A stretch of 64,000 bases of DNA from Pelagibius marinus (GTDB taxonomy: Bacteria > Pseudomonadota > Alphaproteobacteria > Kiloniellales > Kiloniellaceae): the NCBI RefSeq assembly GCF_014925385.1, contig NZ_JACSDK010000022.1, forward strand, positions 1 to 64,000. The letters run 5' to 3'. Both the position numbers and the translations under genes were made by a program. The notes under the pieces were generated by a model. It ran no database searches. It had not been told where the DNA came from and worked only from the letters and a program-made list of their open reading frames with translations. Below, piece after piece: positions 47,936-56,703 of this stretch; positions within the stretch are counted from its first letter, which is position 1; every line of letters begins with the position of its first letter.

Positions 47936-48650
47936 GAAGCTCATGCTCCAGGTGGAGGGCCTGACCTTCCGCTACGAGGACATGGAGATGGTTTTCGACC
48001 TCACCGTGGAGCAGGGTGCGTGCCTGGCCGTGCTGGGGCCGAGCGGGGCGGGCAAGTCGACGCTGCTGAGCCTCATCGCCGGCTTCGACAAGCCGCTCGC
48101 CGGCCGGGTGGTGATCGGCGGCGCGGATGTGACTGAGTGGAAGCCCGCCGAACGTCCGGTCACCAGCCTGTTCCAGGAGCACAACCTCTTCGCCCACCTG
48201 AACGCCGGGGAGAATGTCGGGCTGGGGCTCGATCCCGGCCTGCGCCTCGACTCGGCCCACTGGGCGGCGGTGGCCGAGGCCCTGGCGCGGGTCGGCCTAG
48301 AAGGCCTGGAAAAGCGCCGCCCGGCGCAGCTCTCCGGCGGGCAGCGCCAGCGCGTCGCCCTGGCGCGCAGCCTGGTGCGGAAAAGGCCCCTGCTGCTGCT
48401 GGACGAGCCCTTCAGCGCGCTCGACCCGGGCCTGCGCCTGGAGATGCTGGATCTGGTGCGCCAGCTGCAGCGCGAACGGGGACTTACCGTTGTGCTGGTC
48501 AGCCATAATCCGCACGACGCTCTCAGGGTCGCCGGGCAGTCGGCCTTCCTCCACGCCGGCCGGGTGCTGGCGGCGGGGCCGACCCGCGCGCTGCTGGAGG
48601 CCGCCGGACCGCCGGAGCTGCGGGCCTTCCTCGGCCCCGACCCGCTTTAG
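47928..48650 (+). CDS. thiQ: Thiamine ABC transporter ATP-binding protein
   Basis: A 240-residue ATPase: Walker A GPSGAGKST, Q-loop SLFQEHNLFAHL typical of ThiQ, signature LSGGQRQR, Walker B LLLLDEPFSALDPG and H-loop VSHNPHDAL. It powers ThiBP. Last gene of the operon; no terminator with a U-run is evident after the stop. Confidence 0.95.
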   Translation: MSEKLMLQVEGLTFRYEDMEMVFDLTVEQGACLAVLGPSGAGKSTLLSLIAGFDKPLAGRVVIGGADVTEWKPAERPVTSLFQEHNLFAHLNAGENVGLGLDPGLRLDSAHWAAVAEALARVGLEGLEKRRPAQLSGGQRQRVALARSLVRKRPLLLLDEPFSALDPGLRLEMLDLVRQLQRERGLTVVLVSHNPHDALRVAGQSAFLHAGRVLAAGPTRALLEAAGPPELRAFLGPDPL

Positions 48651-48860
48651 CGGCAGGCCCTTTGCGCGCTTCTTTGCCCCGGCGGAGGGCCCAAAAAGGG
48701 GGATTTCCCTATGCTTTCCCTACCGCTATCCCCGGGGATGTTTTAGGTTGGCGGCGGGGGCTGCCTTCGCCCAACCGGCCGCTGCCGGCGGCCGGAAGAC
48801 GGATGGCTAGCGCCACGTAGGCCACGCTCCCACGAAAAAAATTCAGCCAAGTAAGGTGGA

Positions 48861-51260
48861 ATGGGGACGGCACAAAGGGTTCGAGTTGGGGCAGAAGCAG
48901 TCGCCCAGGGACGGGCGCGCTGGCGGCTTGCGGTTTTGGCGGGCCTGCTGGCCGGCGGCTTGATGCTTTCCGGCAGCGGCGCCCCAGGGGCACAGACCGT
49001 CGCGCTCGATACCCCGGCGCCGGTCGAGGGCCGCCTCTATCCGAACGACCTCCAGGACGCCTTCGCGCAGCTCGACCAGTTGGGCCGCTTCTTCGGCGCC
49101 TTCGCCGAGCGCGAAACGAACGGCCTGGCACAGGACCGCTGGCGGCGACTCAGCGTCAACTACCTGGGCACGGCGGAGATCCTGCGTGGCCTGCTGGCGG
49201 AGGGCGGTTTGATCCTGGGGGATCTGCCGCCGGGGCACCGCAGTGGTCTTCTCGACGACGACCGCATCGTCATCGACCGCGATCTCGACGGGCATTGGCG
49301 ACGCGGCAGTGCGCAGCTGCGCGACGAATTGGTACCGGTGCTGATGCAGGGCCTGGCGCGGCGCACCCTGTCCCAGGACTGGCCCTGGCTCGCCGATCAC
49401 CTGCGCGCCGTCGGCGGCCTCGCCAAGCTGGCCGAGGACCCCGCGGCGCGGCCGCTGCTGGCGCGCTTCTTCCAGGCCAAGGACGCCTACATCTGGCTCG
49501 CCATGCAGCGCATCGCCCAGGGCGATCCGGCGGCCCGCCAGGCGATCGCCCGGCGGCAGGTCGCGGTCTTCGAGACCGTCCGCGGCCTGCGCATCGACAT
49601 GGCGGCGACCTTCGGGCCGGCACCGGTGGAGCGGCTGCAGCGCGACTGGGAATCCTATGTGGCGCAGGTCGACGGTTTCGCCGCGACGCGCGGTTGGCTG
49701 CTGCTCGATCCGGCCCTGCGCCGGACCCAGCTGGGCGAGGCGGCCCAGGCCGACGCGGTGGAGCGTGCGGCCTCCGAAGTGGTCGCCACGGCGCCCCGCT
49801 CGGCCCTGGCCGCCGTCCGCAGCGGTGTCGGTCGTCCGTCCGAAGAGAAGCTGCCCTCGATCGCGCCCGCTGCTGAAACAGCGGCGCCGGGCGTCAGCCT
49901 GGGCGATCTGGCCGCACAGGCCAATGCCGAGAAGGTGGCGGAAGAGACCGCGACGGAGGCTCGCCTCGGGGCGCCTCTCGAAACGGCGGTACCGTCGGCG
50001 GAGGCCGTTGACGAACCCGACCCGCAACAACTTCTTTCCCAGCGCGAAGAAGAGCTTGATACCGCGCGCCAGGAGCTGGCCGCCTTGGAGGCCCGCGTCG
50101 CCGAGTTGGATGCGACCTTGTCGGCGCGCGAAGTTGAGACGGAGCGCCTTGAAACGGCCCTGGCCGTGGAGCGCGCGCGCCTGGATGATGCCGAACAGCG
50201 CGCCGCCGCGCAGACGGCCACCGCCGAATCTCTTTCCGCCGAAGTGCGCGAACTGAGCGCGCTGAAAAGCCGGCTGGCCGATATGGAGCGCCAACTGGCG
50301 GCGCGTGGCGAAGAGGCCCGGCGGCTCGAGAGGGCTCTGGCGGCCGAGCGTGCGCGCCTGGCCGCAGCGGAAGCCGAATCCGAAGCGGCGCTGCCTCCCA
50401 CTGAACCTACCGCCGCCGAGGCCACGTCTGCCGAGACCGCCTCTCCCGAGATCACGTCTCCCGGGGCCCTGGCGCCTATGCTCTCACGCATCGAGCAGCG
50501 CCAGCTTTACATCATGATTGCCGTCGGCGTGATCTTCCTTGTCGCGCTGTTGATTTGGCTGCGGGGGCGGCGGCGGGTCCTGGCGGTCGACGAGCCACAG
50601 GCGCCGCTGCTGCTGACGACCGCGGCGTCCGGCGCCATGCCACAGCGCCCGATCATCGAGGTGCCCGAGAGTGCCCCCGAGAGCGCCAGAATGGCGGAGC
50701 CGGCCCCTGCGGTTGCCCCGGAGCCGCCGGAGCTGCCGCGCCTGCGCCTCGAACCGGGCGAGGCTGCGCGGATCAAGGTGAGCGGCGTGCCGCCGATAAC
50801 GCCGGAAGCCAAGGCGACGTTGCGGGCCAGCACGGCCAAGGCCCAGGCCGTCGAGGCCCAGGCGGGCGGGGCGACACCCCAGGTCCGCGAGGCGGAAGCC
50901 GCCGCGCATCCTATGGTGCAGGCCCTGCGCAAGGGCAACCTGCCGCTCTTCGAACTGCTGTTCGGGGAGATCAGCGGCCTGCGCACTCCGCAGCTACAGC
51001 GCGTCGTCTACGGCGGCCAGGGCGAAGACCTGCTGGTCGTCTGCCGCGCTGTCGGCGTCGACAAGCTGCTCTTCGGCTCGATCTTCCTGCTGACCGATCC
51101 GCTGCGCGGCGGCGACGCCGACGAGGATCCAGCGCGGGCGGCGGAGGTTCTGCGCATGTACGACCGTTTACCGCGGCCCATTGCGCGGGAAGTACTGGCC
51201 AAGTGGCGGGAAAGCTGGGGCGAGGGGACAGAGCGCCAGGAGGAGTCGACACTTGGCTAA
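48861..51260 (+). CDS. Large coiled-coil membrane protein with C-terminal DUF2336-like domain
   Basis: A 799-residue protein of no named family. It has an N-terminal hydrophobic signal or anchor (about 22-38) and a helical domain with many conserved-looking aromatic and charged residues (about 55-290). A disordered alanine-rich linker and a long coiled coil (about 390-505, ERLETALAVERARLDDAEQR style) follow, then a second membrane segment (about 549-567). A proline-rich linker leads to a C-terminal helical domain (about 685-780) that resembles DUF2336. The N-terminal half would be periplasmic. Its stop overlaps the mtgA start, suggesting a role linked to peptidoglycan synthesis. An inference from coupling only. 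Confidence 0.75.
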   Translation: MGTAQRVRVGAEAVAQGRARWRLAVLAGLLAGGLMLSGSGAPGAQTVALDTPAPVEGRLYPNDLQDAFAQLDQLGRFFGAFAERETNGLAQDRWRRLSVNYLGTAEILRGLLAEGGLILGDLPPGHRSGLLDDDRIVIDRDLDGHWRRGSAQLRDELVPVLMQGLARRTLSQDWPWLADHLRAVGGLAKLAEDPAARPLLARFFQAKDAYIWLAMQRIAQGDPAARQAIARRQVAVFETVRGLRIDMAATFGPAPVERLQRDWESYVAQVDGFAATRGWLLLDPALRRTQLGEAAQADAVERAASEVVATAPRSALAAVRSGVGRPSEEKLPSIAPAAETAAPGVSLGDLAAQANAEKVAEETATEARLGAPLETAVPSAEAVDEPDPQQLLSQREEELDTARQELAALEARVAELDATLSAREVETERLETALAVERARLDDAEQRAAAQTATAESLSAEVRELSALKSRLADMERQLAARGEEARRLERALAAERARLAAAEAESEAALPPTEPTAAEATSAETASPEITSPGALAPMLSRIEQRQLYIMIAVGVIFLVALLIWLRGRRRVLAVDEPQAPLLLTTAASGAMPQRPIIEVPESAPESARMAEPAPAVAPEPPELPRLRLEPGEAARIKVSGVPPITPEAKATLRASTAKAQAVEAQAGGATPQVREAEAAAHPMVQALRKGNLPLFELLFGEISGLRTPQLQRVVYGGQGEDLLVVCRAVGVDKLLFGSIFLLTDPLRGGDADEDPARAAEVLRMYDRLPRPIAREVLAKWRESWGEGTERQEESTLG

Positions 51261-52065
51261 GTCCCAGCGTCGCCGTGGGCCGGCGCGCAAGGCCTCGAGG
51301 CGCGGTGGCGGAAAGAAGCGCCGCCGCCAGAGCGAGCCCTGGTGGCGGTGGCGGCCTACGCTGCCGGAGCTGCCTGCGCTTCCGGAGGGGCTGCGGCGTT
51401 GGGGCCAGCGCGTGATCTTGGTGCTGCTGCTGGTCTTCGTCGTGCTGCCCCTGGGATTGATCCTGCTTTACCGGGTAGTGCCGCCGCCGGTCACGCCGCT
51501 GATGCTGATCCGGCTGGTCGAGGGGCAGGGGCTCGACAAGGACTGGGTGCCGTGGAAGGAGATCTCACCGCACCTGCGGCAGGCCGTGGTCGCGTCGGAG
51601 GACAATCTCTTCTGCCAGCACAGCGGTTTCGACTGGCAATCCCTGGAAGCGGCGGCCAAGGCCTACGCGTCGGGGGAGCGCGCCGGCGGTGGCAGTACCA
51701 TCTCCATGCAGACCGCCAAGAACCTCTTTCTCTGGCCGTCGCGCAGCATCATCCGCAAGGGACTGGAGGTGCCGCTGACGGCAATGCTCGAGATGCTCTG
51801 GCCCAAGCGGCGCATTCTCGAGGTCTATCTGAACATCGCCGAGTGGGGCCCGGGCATCTACGGCATCGAGGCGGCGGCGCAGCACTACTTCAAACGTGCT
51901 GCCGAGGACCTGACGCCGCGCCAGGCCTCGCAACTCGTCGCCGTGTTGCCCAACCCCCTGGAATGGCGGCCGGTGCCGCCCAGCGACTACGTCGCGCGCC
52001 GGGCCCGCGTCATCCGCACGCGCATCCGCCAGCTCGGCCCCTTGCTCGACTGCGTCAGCGGCTAG
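51253..52065 (+). CDS. mtgA: Monofunctional peptidoglycan glycosyltransferase
   Basis: A 270-residue GT51 enzyme polymerising lipid II at the inner membrane. A very basic N-terminal tail (RRRGPARKASRRGGGKKRRR) precedes one membrane anchor (about 55-75). The GT51 motifs follow: VASEDNLFCQHSGFD with the catalytic glutamate, GGSTISMQTAKNLFLW, LEVPLTAMLEMLWPKRRILE (part) and YLNIAEWGPGIYG. I start it at TTG 51253, which has AGGAGG nine bases ahead and overlaps the stop of the upstream gene; an upstream ATG at 51181 is internal to that gene. Confidence 0.94.
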   Translation: MAKSQRRRGPARKASRRGGGKKRRRQSEPWWRWRPTLPELPALPEGLRRWGQRVILVLLLVFVVLPLGLILLYRVVPPPVTPLMLIRLVEGQGLDKDWVPWKEISPHLRQAVVASEDNLFCQHSGFDWQSLEAAAKAYASGERAGGGSTISMQTAKNLFLWPSRSIIRKGLEVPLTAMLEMLWPKRRILEVYLNIAEWGPGIYGIEAAAQHYFKRAAEDLTPRQASQLVAVLPNPLEWRPVPPSDYVARRARVIRTRIRQLGPLLDCVSG

Positions 52066-52074
52066 ATACCGACT

Positions 52075-52314
52075 TCAGACCCGCGTGTTCGCCTGCATGA
52101 TGGCGAACATCTCCTGCTCCAGGTCGGCGCGGCGGCGGCGCAGCTGGTCGTCACGCTGGGCGTGCGCCGGGTCTTCCTGGGGATTGAGCTTGCGGATATC
52201 GGCGGTGAGCTGCGCATGTTGGGCGCAGAGATCCTCGAAATCGGCGTCCTTGGCCGAGATCCGCGTCAGCATGTTTTTCAGGCGGCTTGCAACGACGTCG
52301 AAGGGTTTGCTCAT
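52075..52314 (-). CDS. DUF465 (YdcH) family small protein
   Basis: A 79-residue all-helical protein: SRLKNMLTRISAKDADFEDL, a second helix LTADIRKLNPQEDP and a C-terminal LRRRRADLEQEMFAIMQ. DUF465/YdcH proteins are short antiparallel coiled coils of unknown function, common in proteobacteria. Lies tail-to-tail with mtgA, 9 bp apart, and is independent of the protease unit 126 bp away. Confidence 0.9.
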   Translation of the reverse strand: MSKPFDVVASRLKNMLTRISAKDADFEDLCAQHAQLTADIRKLNPQEDPAHAQRDDQLRRRRADLEQEMFAIMQANTRV

Positions 52315-52440
52315 GGCGTTTCCTCGCCTGCTTTTTCTCGGCGAATTCTCTGAGGAAGGTTCTACGGTGCCACAGGGGCGGCCCGGAAAATGTCCCAGGA
52401 GCGGTGCCTAGTAGGGTGGTGGAGACGCTCCGGCGTGGGT

Positions 52441-54144
52441 CTAGCAGCCGCCGGTGGGCTGCAGCAGGCCCCAGCCGAAGGTACTGTCGCGCCCCGGCGT
52501 GCCGAGGTCGCGCGCGCTTTGTTGCAGGCTCTCGCGGATCGCCTGGGGTGGGGCGTCCGGCGTTTTGGAGAGCGAAAGGGCGGCCGCGGCCGAGACGAAG
52601 GGCGCGGCGAAGGAAGTGCCGCTGTTGTAGCGTCCGCCCTTGCCGCCGCGGGCGCTCCAGACGTCGACGCCCGGCGCCGCCAAGTCTACGTAGTCGCCGT
52701 GGTTCGCCTCGGAATAGGGTTGCAGGGCGGCGTCAACGGCGGTGACGGCCACCACCGGCGCATAGCCGGCGGGGTAGACAGGGGCCGCGTTGGGCCCCTC
52801 GTTGCCGGCCGCGGCGACCAGCACCATGCCGCTCTGGTGGGCGCGCTCTACGGTCAGGCGCATGACCTGGTTGCCGGGTCCCGACAGGCTTAAGTTCACC
52901 ACGCGCACACCTTGCTGGCCCAGCCAGTCGACCGAGCGGGCGATGGCGTCGGTGGTTCCGACGATGCGGTTGTCGTCCCGCAACGAGAAAATTCCCGCCG
53001 CGAAAAGGCGGGCGGCGGGCAGGAGTCCGCTGGAGCTCGTGCCGGGCGCGCCGACGATGATGGCGGCTACGGCGGTGCCATGGTCGGGCGGCGCCGGCGG
53101 TACGCCGCCGGCGATGAAACTTCGCACCGTGACCTGGCGGTCGGCCAAGGCCTCGTGGCCGATGTCGACGGCGGTGTCGATCAGTCCGACATAGACGGAG
53201 GTCTCGCAGGCGTGCTTCTCGTCGGGCCAGCCGATCAGCGCCTTGGCGTAGTGTCGCGGCGCGGCGCCGGTCTGCGATGCGGCATCAGGCTCGTAGAGCG
53301 TATTGGCGTCAAACAGGGTGGCCGGGAAAGTCTGACGCAGGCTATCGAGCGCCGCCGGCACGTCCTGGCCGCCGGGCACGCCGAGGCGCAGCAGGGCGAA
53401 ACCCAGCGCCGGGAGCTCCTGCAGCGAGCGTACCGCGTAGCCGAGATTGGCGAGCTGCTGAGCCAGGGCCGTGGCATCGGCGATCGAGGCGGTGATGGCC
53501 AGCACCTCGTCGGGCACGATATCGGGATTGGTCGCCGCGGGCTGATTGGCCGGCGGCAGGGGCGTGCCGGGCTGTGGCTGCGCGCCTTGCGGCGGGGTGG
53601 TCGAGCTTCCCGCCGGGCGGCGGGGCTCGGGTTCCCGCCCTAGCGGATCGCGGCCCTTGCCGCGGTCGGCGCCGGGGTCGACCTGCGCCGAGTTGTTCTT
53701 GTCGATGCCGGGGGTGTCCGCCTGCTCGCAGATCTGCACCGGGCGGCCCTGGCCGGACAGCCAGTTTCCGGTGCGGGCTTCCTGAATGCCCAGGACGTAC
53801 CACTTGCCGCGTTCCAGCTTCTTGCTCTTGGGCAGCGTGGCGCGGATCACCCTGTTGTTCCAGGAGGAGACCGGCAGGGCGATGCTGATGTTCGGATCGC
53901 GGATCACCAGCAGGCGCCCGGCGGCGCGGCCGAGGTGGCGGCCGCGCACCTTCACGCGGTCGCCGAATTCCAGGCAGCCTGTATGTCCGATCCCCATGAT
54001 GACCGGCTGCTGGGCTGCGCTGGTGGAGCTCTGCGCCCTTGCGGTGTTCTGGGCAGGCAGCACCGCCGCCAGCGCCGCGACCAGAAGGCCGCCGAGCAGG
54101 CCACCGCGAAGGCGGGACAGCCGGTCTGCGCGCGCGGCGGCCAT
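52441..54144 (-). CDS. Secreted subtilisin-family (S8) serine protease with N-terminal adhesion-like domain
   Basis: A 567-residue exported protease. Signal peptide about 1-37; an N-terminal beta-rich region about 45-140 (GDRVKVRGRHLGR, IPT/Ig-like); a Pro/Gly/Gln-rich linker (150-205); a propeptide-like domain (about 212-285); and the S8 catalytic domain (about 315-560). The triad is D323 (GLIDTAVD), H355 (PDHGTAVA), S511 (SGTSFAAPFV), with oxyanion N448 (AAAGNEGPN). Cleavage between 285 and 315 would free the enzyme. It starts 5 bp after the anti-sigma gene, so one transcript encodes both. I infer it acts in the periplasm or at the cell surface. Confidence 0.92.
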   Translation of the reverse strand: MAAARADRLSRLRGGLLGGLLVAALAAVLPAQNTARAQSSTSAAQQPVIMGIGHTGCLEFGDRVKVRGRHLGRAAGRLLVIRDPNISIALPVSSWNNRVIRATLPKSKKLERGKWYVLGIQEARTGNWLSGQGRPVQICEQADTPGIDKNNSAQVDPGADRGKGRDPLGREPEPRRPAGSSTTPPQGAQPQPGTPLPPANQPAATNPDIVPDEVLAITASIADATALAQQLANLGYAVRSLQELPALGFALLRLGVPGGQDVPAALDSLRQTFPATLFDANTLYEPDAASQTGAAPRHYAKALIGWPDEKHACETSVYVGLIDTAVDIGHEALADRQVTVRSFIAGGVPPAPPDHGTAVAAIIVGAPGTSSSGLLPAARLFAAGIFSLRDDNRIVGTTDAIARSVDWLGQQGVRVVNLSLSGPGNQVMRLTVERAHQSGMVLVAAAGNEGPNAAPVYPAGYAPVVAVTAVDAALQPYSEANHGDYVDLAAPGVDVWSARGGKGGRYNSGTSFAAPFVSAAAALSLSKTPDAPPQAIRESLQQSARDLGTPGRDSTFGWGLLQPTGGC

Positions 54145-54149
54145 GGCAG

Positions 54150-54782
54150 TCAGTACCTGTCGGCGAAGGTGACGACCGTGTCGTTGGCCCGCAGGGCGGC
54201 GAGGGCTTCCTCAACCGTGGTGGCGTTGGGGTCGACCAGGCGCAGGTTGTAGATGCCCAGCGCCGTCGGGCCGTCGGCGATGGAGGCGCCGGCCGACTGC
54301 AGCACTTCGCGGATGTCCTGCTCGGTGGCGTCGGGCGCGAAGGTCACCTGCATCACCGCAGGGGCCTTGCGGGCGATGGTTACGTCGCCACCCGTGGGGA
54401 TCATGCCGGTGTTCATGCCGACCATGACGCCGGCCTGGACCACGATCGCCAGGCAGGCGGCGACGGCCAGGGGGCGCCAGAAACTGGCGACGGTCAGGAC
54501 CTTGCCGGTCATCCTGTCGGCGCTGCCCTTCTGCTGTTCGGCATCCTGCTTGATCTCGCGCTTCAGGCGCTGCAGGCCCAGCTCGCCGGGGCTGTTCTCG
54601 AAGGCCTGCTCCTTGACCTGCTGGCGCAGCTGGCGCAGCAGCTCCACCTCGTCGCGCGCGTGGGCGCTTTCTTCCAGGTAGGCCTCGACCGCCTGGCGCT
54701 CTCCGGCCTCCAAGGTGCCGTTGACGTACCAGGGCAGTAGCAGGTCCAGGTTTTCGTCTCTTTTTCCGTTGTCAGCCATCAT
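54150..54782 (-). CDS. Membrane anti-sigma factor with propeptide-like periplasmic domain
   Basis: A 210-residue single-pass protein. Cytoplasmic part 1-95 has the anti-sigma pattern LLLPWYVNGTLEAGERQAVEAYLE but lacks the zinc ligands (no HxxxCxxC). The membrane segment is 101-123. The periplasmic part (124-210) aligns collinearly with the propeptide region of the downstream protease: DATEQDI...G, then ALGIYNLRL and VEEALAALR match DATALAQ...G, ALGFALLRL and VPAALDSLR. It would bind and silence the ECF sigma factor whose gene overlaps by 4 bp (ATGA). The start at 54782 is fixed by that overlap; an ATG at 54779 is equally possible. Confidence 0.88.
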   Translation of the reverse strand: MMADNGKRDENLDLLLPWYVNGTLEAGERQAVEAYLEESAHARDEVELLRQLRQQVKEQAFENSPGELGLQRLKREIKQDAEQQKGSADRMTGKVLTVASFWRPLAVAACLAIVVQAGVMVGMNTGMIPTGGDVTIARKAPAVMQVTFAPDATEQDIREVLQSAGASIADGPTALGIYNLRLVDPNATTVEEALAALRANDTVVTFADRY

Positions 54783-55333
54783 GACAATCCCATCTCTTTG
54801 AGCCCCGCAAGGCACTTCATCAGTGCCTTTTTCGCGTGAAACATCCTCGTCTTCACCGTGCCCTCGGGGCAGCCGACGATGTCGGCGATCTGCCCGTAGG
54901 GGAGGTCTTCGAAGAAAGCCAGATGGACCACGCTGCGGTGCGCCTCTGAGAGTTGATCAACACAGTGCCGCACCTGTTCCGCATCCTGGGCCGCTGAGAG
55001 CGTTTCTGCTGCGTTGGGAGATTCGTCCTCTGCAATCTCCGGATCCAGCTCCACGCTCTCTCCTGGTTTACGCCGCCGGATCCGGTCGATCGCCTTGTGG
55101 TGAGCGATGCCTAGAACCCAGGTGCTCACCGAGGATCGGCCTTCAAAGCGGCTGGCGCTGCGCCAGACTTCGAACATGACCTCGTTGAGTACGTCGGAGG
55201 CATCGAAGGAATCGTTCAATTTGGAACGAATAAAACGGAAAACGCGTCCCTCGTAGAGGCGATAAAACTCGTCCATCGCCGACTCGTCGCCGTTCGCCAT
55301 TCGGCTCAGCAGCTCTCGATCGTCTTCTGTCAA
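54779..55333 (-). CDS. ECF-family RNA polymerase sigma factor
   Basis: A 184-residue extracytoplasmic-function sigma factor. Region 2 (about 10-80) has FYRLYEGRVFRFIRSKL and DVLNEVMFEVWRSASRFEG. A short acidic linker (about 95-115, PEIAEDESPNAAET) separates it from region 4 (about 125-175) with LSEAHRSVVHLAFFEDLPYGQIA and EGTVKTRMFHAKKAL. No C-terminal sensor domain. Translationally coupled to its anti-sigma factor. It probably controls this array and perhaps other genes; a candidate target promoter lies at 56704-56729. Confidence 0.94.
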   Translation of the reverse strand: MTEDDRELLSRMANGDESAMDEFYRLYEGRVFRFIRSKLNDSFDASDVLNEVMFEVWRSASRFEGRSSVSTWVLGIAHHKAIDRIRRRKPGESVELDPEIAEDESPNAAETLSAAQDAEQVRHCVDQLSEAHRSVVHLAFFEDLPYGQIADIVGCPEGTVKTRMFHAKKALMKCLAGLKEMGLS

Positions 55334-55341
55334 GAGTAGCC

Positions 55342-55365
55342 CCTGTGGCTGGCGGCGGCCACAGG
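55342..55365 (-). repeat. Hairpin between secreted-protein gene and sigma-factor gene
   Basis: A perfect 8-bp inverted repeat (CCTGTGGC/GCCACAGG) with an 8-base loop, 9 bp upstream of the ECF start on the minus strand and 22 bp past the previous stop. It covers the region where the ribosome would bind, so it may lower translation of the sigma factor or mark a processing point. No U-run follows. Confidence 0.4.
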
Positions 55366-55387
55366 CCCGGGACGGGCCTCAGGACGC

Positions 55388-56602
55388 CTAGGGTTTATGG
55401 ATCTCCCTCGCGGGACTGGTCCCAATAATAGCGCCATTAGCATCAATTGCGGTGACCATCCAGAGGTAGCGCTTACCGTCGGCCAGCTGGGCCAGGGTAA
55501 AGGCCTCCAGACTCGCAGAAGTGCGTCCTCCGGGCACGAAGATTCCGGCCGCGGCGGGTTCACCCGCGGGCACCGTCTTGGCGGTCATCTGCTCGGCCGT
55601 TGCCTGGGTGTCACGGGCCGGGTCCAGCGGCTCCGCCGGGCCGCTGGGCACGGCAAAGAAGGAAAGCTGGTAGGCATCGGCGCCGTCCAGGGCGTTCCAG
55701 GAAAAGAGGGTCTCGGCCGTCAGCGGTGTCCCGGGGCGCGGCCCGGTCAACAGGATCTCCCGCAGTGCGGAGAGGGGCGCGGGCCGCGACTTCGGCGTCA
55801 CGTAGTACTGCAGCGTCGGCGCGTCGAAGGCCAGGCCGGGCTCGATCATCCTGAGGCGCACCAGGTGGGTGCCTTCCGCACCGGTCGGCAGCGGCGGGCT
55901 GGTCAGCACCGCGCGCCCGCCGGCGCCGACGCCCTGGCGCACCAGGGCGAGGGGATGGAACATCGGGGCGCCGGCCGTGGAAGTGGCGGAGGCCACCTCC
56001 CACTGCGCCTGCAGCAGGCCGACGCCGCTGGTGTTGATTTCGGCGACGACGCGCAGTTCGCTGTCTTTCGGCAGCACACGGCTGCGCGTCTTGTCGTCGA
56101 ACGTCAGCTCCAGGCGCTGCACCGAAAGGGCGACGGAGCCTTCGCCGGTCGGGGTCACCTCGAACTCACCGTTTTCGGTGGAGTTGTCGGCGGTGTCCGT
56201 GAAAACGCGGCGCAGGGTCAGCGAGGCGCCTTCCTTGACGGCGCGGTAAACCATTGCCTGGGGGATCATGACCACCTCGCGGAGGCGCAAGATTTCCGAG
56301 TACACCTCGCCCTTGGTGGTCTGGGACACGCTGCGGGGCAGGTTGCCCGCGGAAATGCCGTCGATGAACACCTGAACCGCCGAAGACGAAACGGTGCCCG
56401 GATTGGGCGTGTCGGGGGAAATCCGCTCGACGTTCCAGTTCACGGCGACCGTAGCCGGTCCGACGCTCGCAATCCGCGCCTTGGCGGGCGAGGGGGTGAC
56501 GTCGTTGATATAGGCTTCTGCCTGCGGCAGCGCGATGGTCATGGTGGCCAGTGCAGCGGCCAGCACGGCGGGGAGTCGGAGGTTTCGGGCGCCCATGGTC
56601 AT
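55388..56602 (-). CDS. Secreted Ig/Fn3-like protein, paralogue A
   Basis: A 404-residue exported protein: signal peptide (cleavage near PQAEAY) and a mature beta-rich part. It shares with the neighbouring 407-residue gene the beginning ARIASVGPATVAVNW, the centre LTFDDKTRSRVLPKDSEL and LNTSGVGL-like repeat, the LQYYVTPKS segment, an Fn3-like FSWNALDGADAYQLSF, and the C-terminal IIGTSPAREIHKP. No named family is recognised. Probably periplasmic or surface-exposed; it lies between the barrel gene and the sigma factor on the same strand. No catalytic motif is seen. Confidence 0.8.
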   Translation of the reverse strand: MTMGARNLRLPAVLAAALATMTIALPQAEAYINDVTPSPAKARIASVGPATVAVNWNVERISPDTPNPGTVSSSAVQVFIDGISAGNLPRSVSQTTKGEVYSEILRLREVVMIPQAMVYRAVKEGASLTLRRVFTDTADNSTENGEFEVTPTGEGSVALSVQRLELTFDDKTRSRVLPKDSELRVVAEINTSGVGLLQAQWEVASATSTAGAPMFHPLALVRQGVGAGGRAVLTSPPLPTGAEGTHLVRLRMIEPGLAFDAPTLQYYVTPKSRPAPLSALREILLTGPRPGTPLTAETLFSWNALDGADAYQLSFFAVPSGPAEPLDPARDTQATAEQMTAKTVPAGEPAAAGIFVPGGRTSASLEAFTLAQLADGKRYLWMVTAIDANGAIIGTSPAREIHKP

Positions 56603-56703
56603 ATTCCTTGGCTAACGGTTGTCCTTGCTCTTGAAAGCTCTCGTGCAAGGGCAACGGATCGGCTGCCGGGCAGGCTCCCGCCGCTGCTCTTGCTCCCCGT
56701 TTG

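Noticed and set aside
51181-51252. ATG at 51181 as the mtgA start
   Set aside because: It would lie inside the preceding gene and adds an unrelated tail; the TTG at 51253 has a strong ribosome binding site and gives the expected protein.
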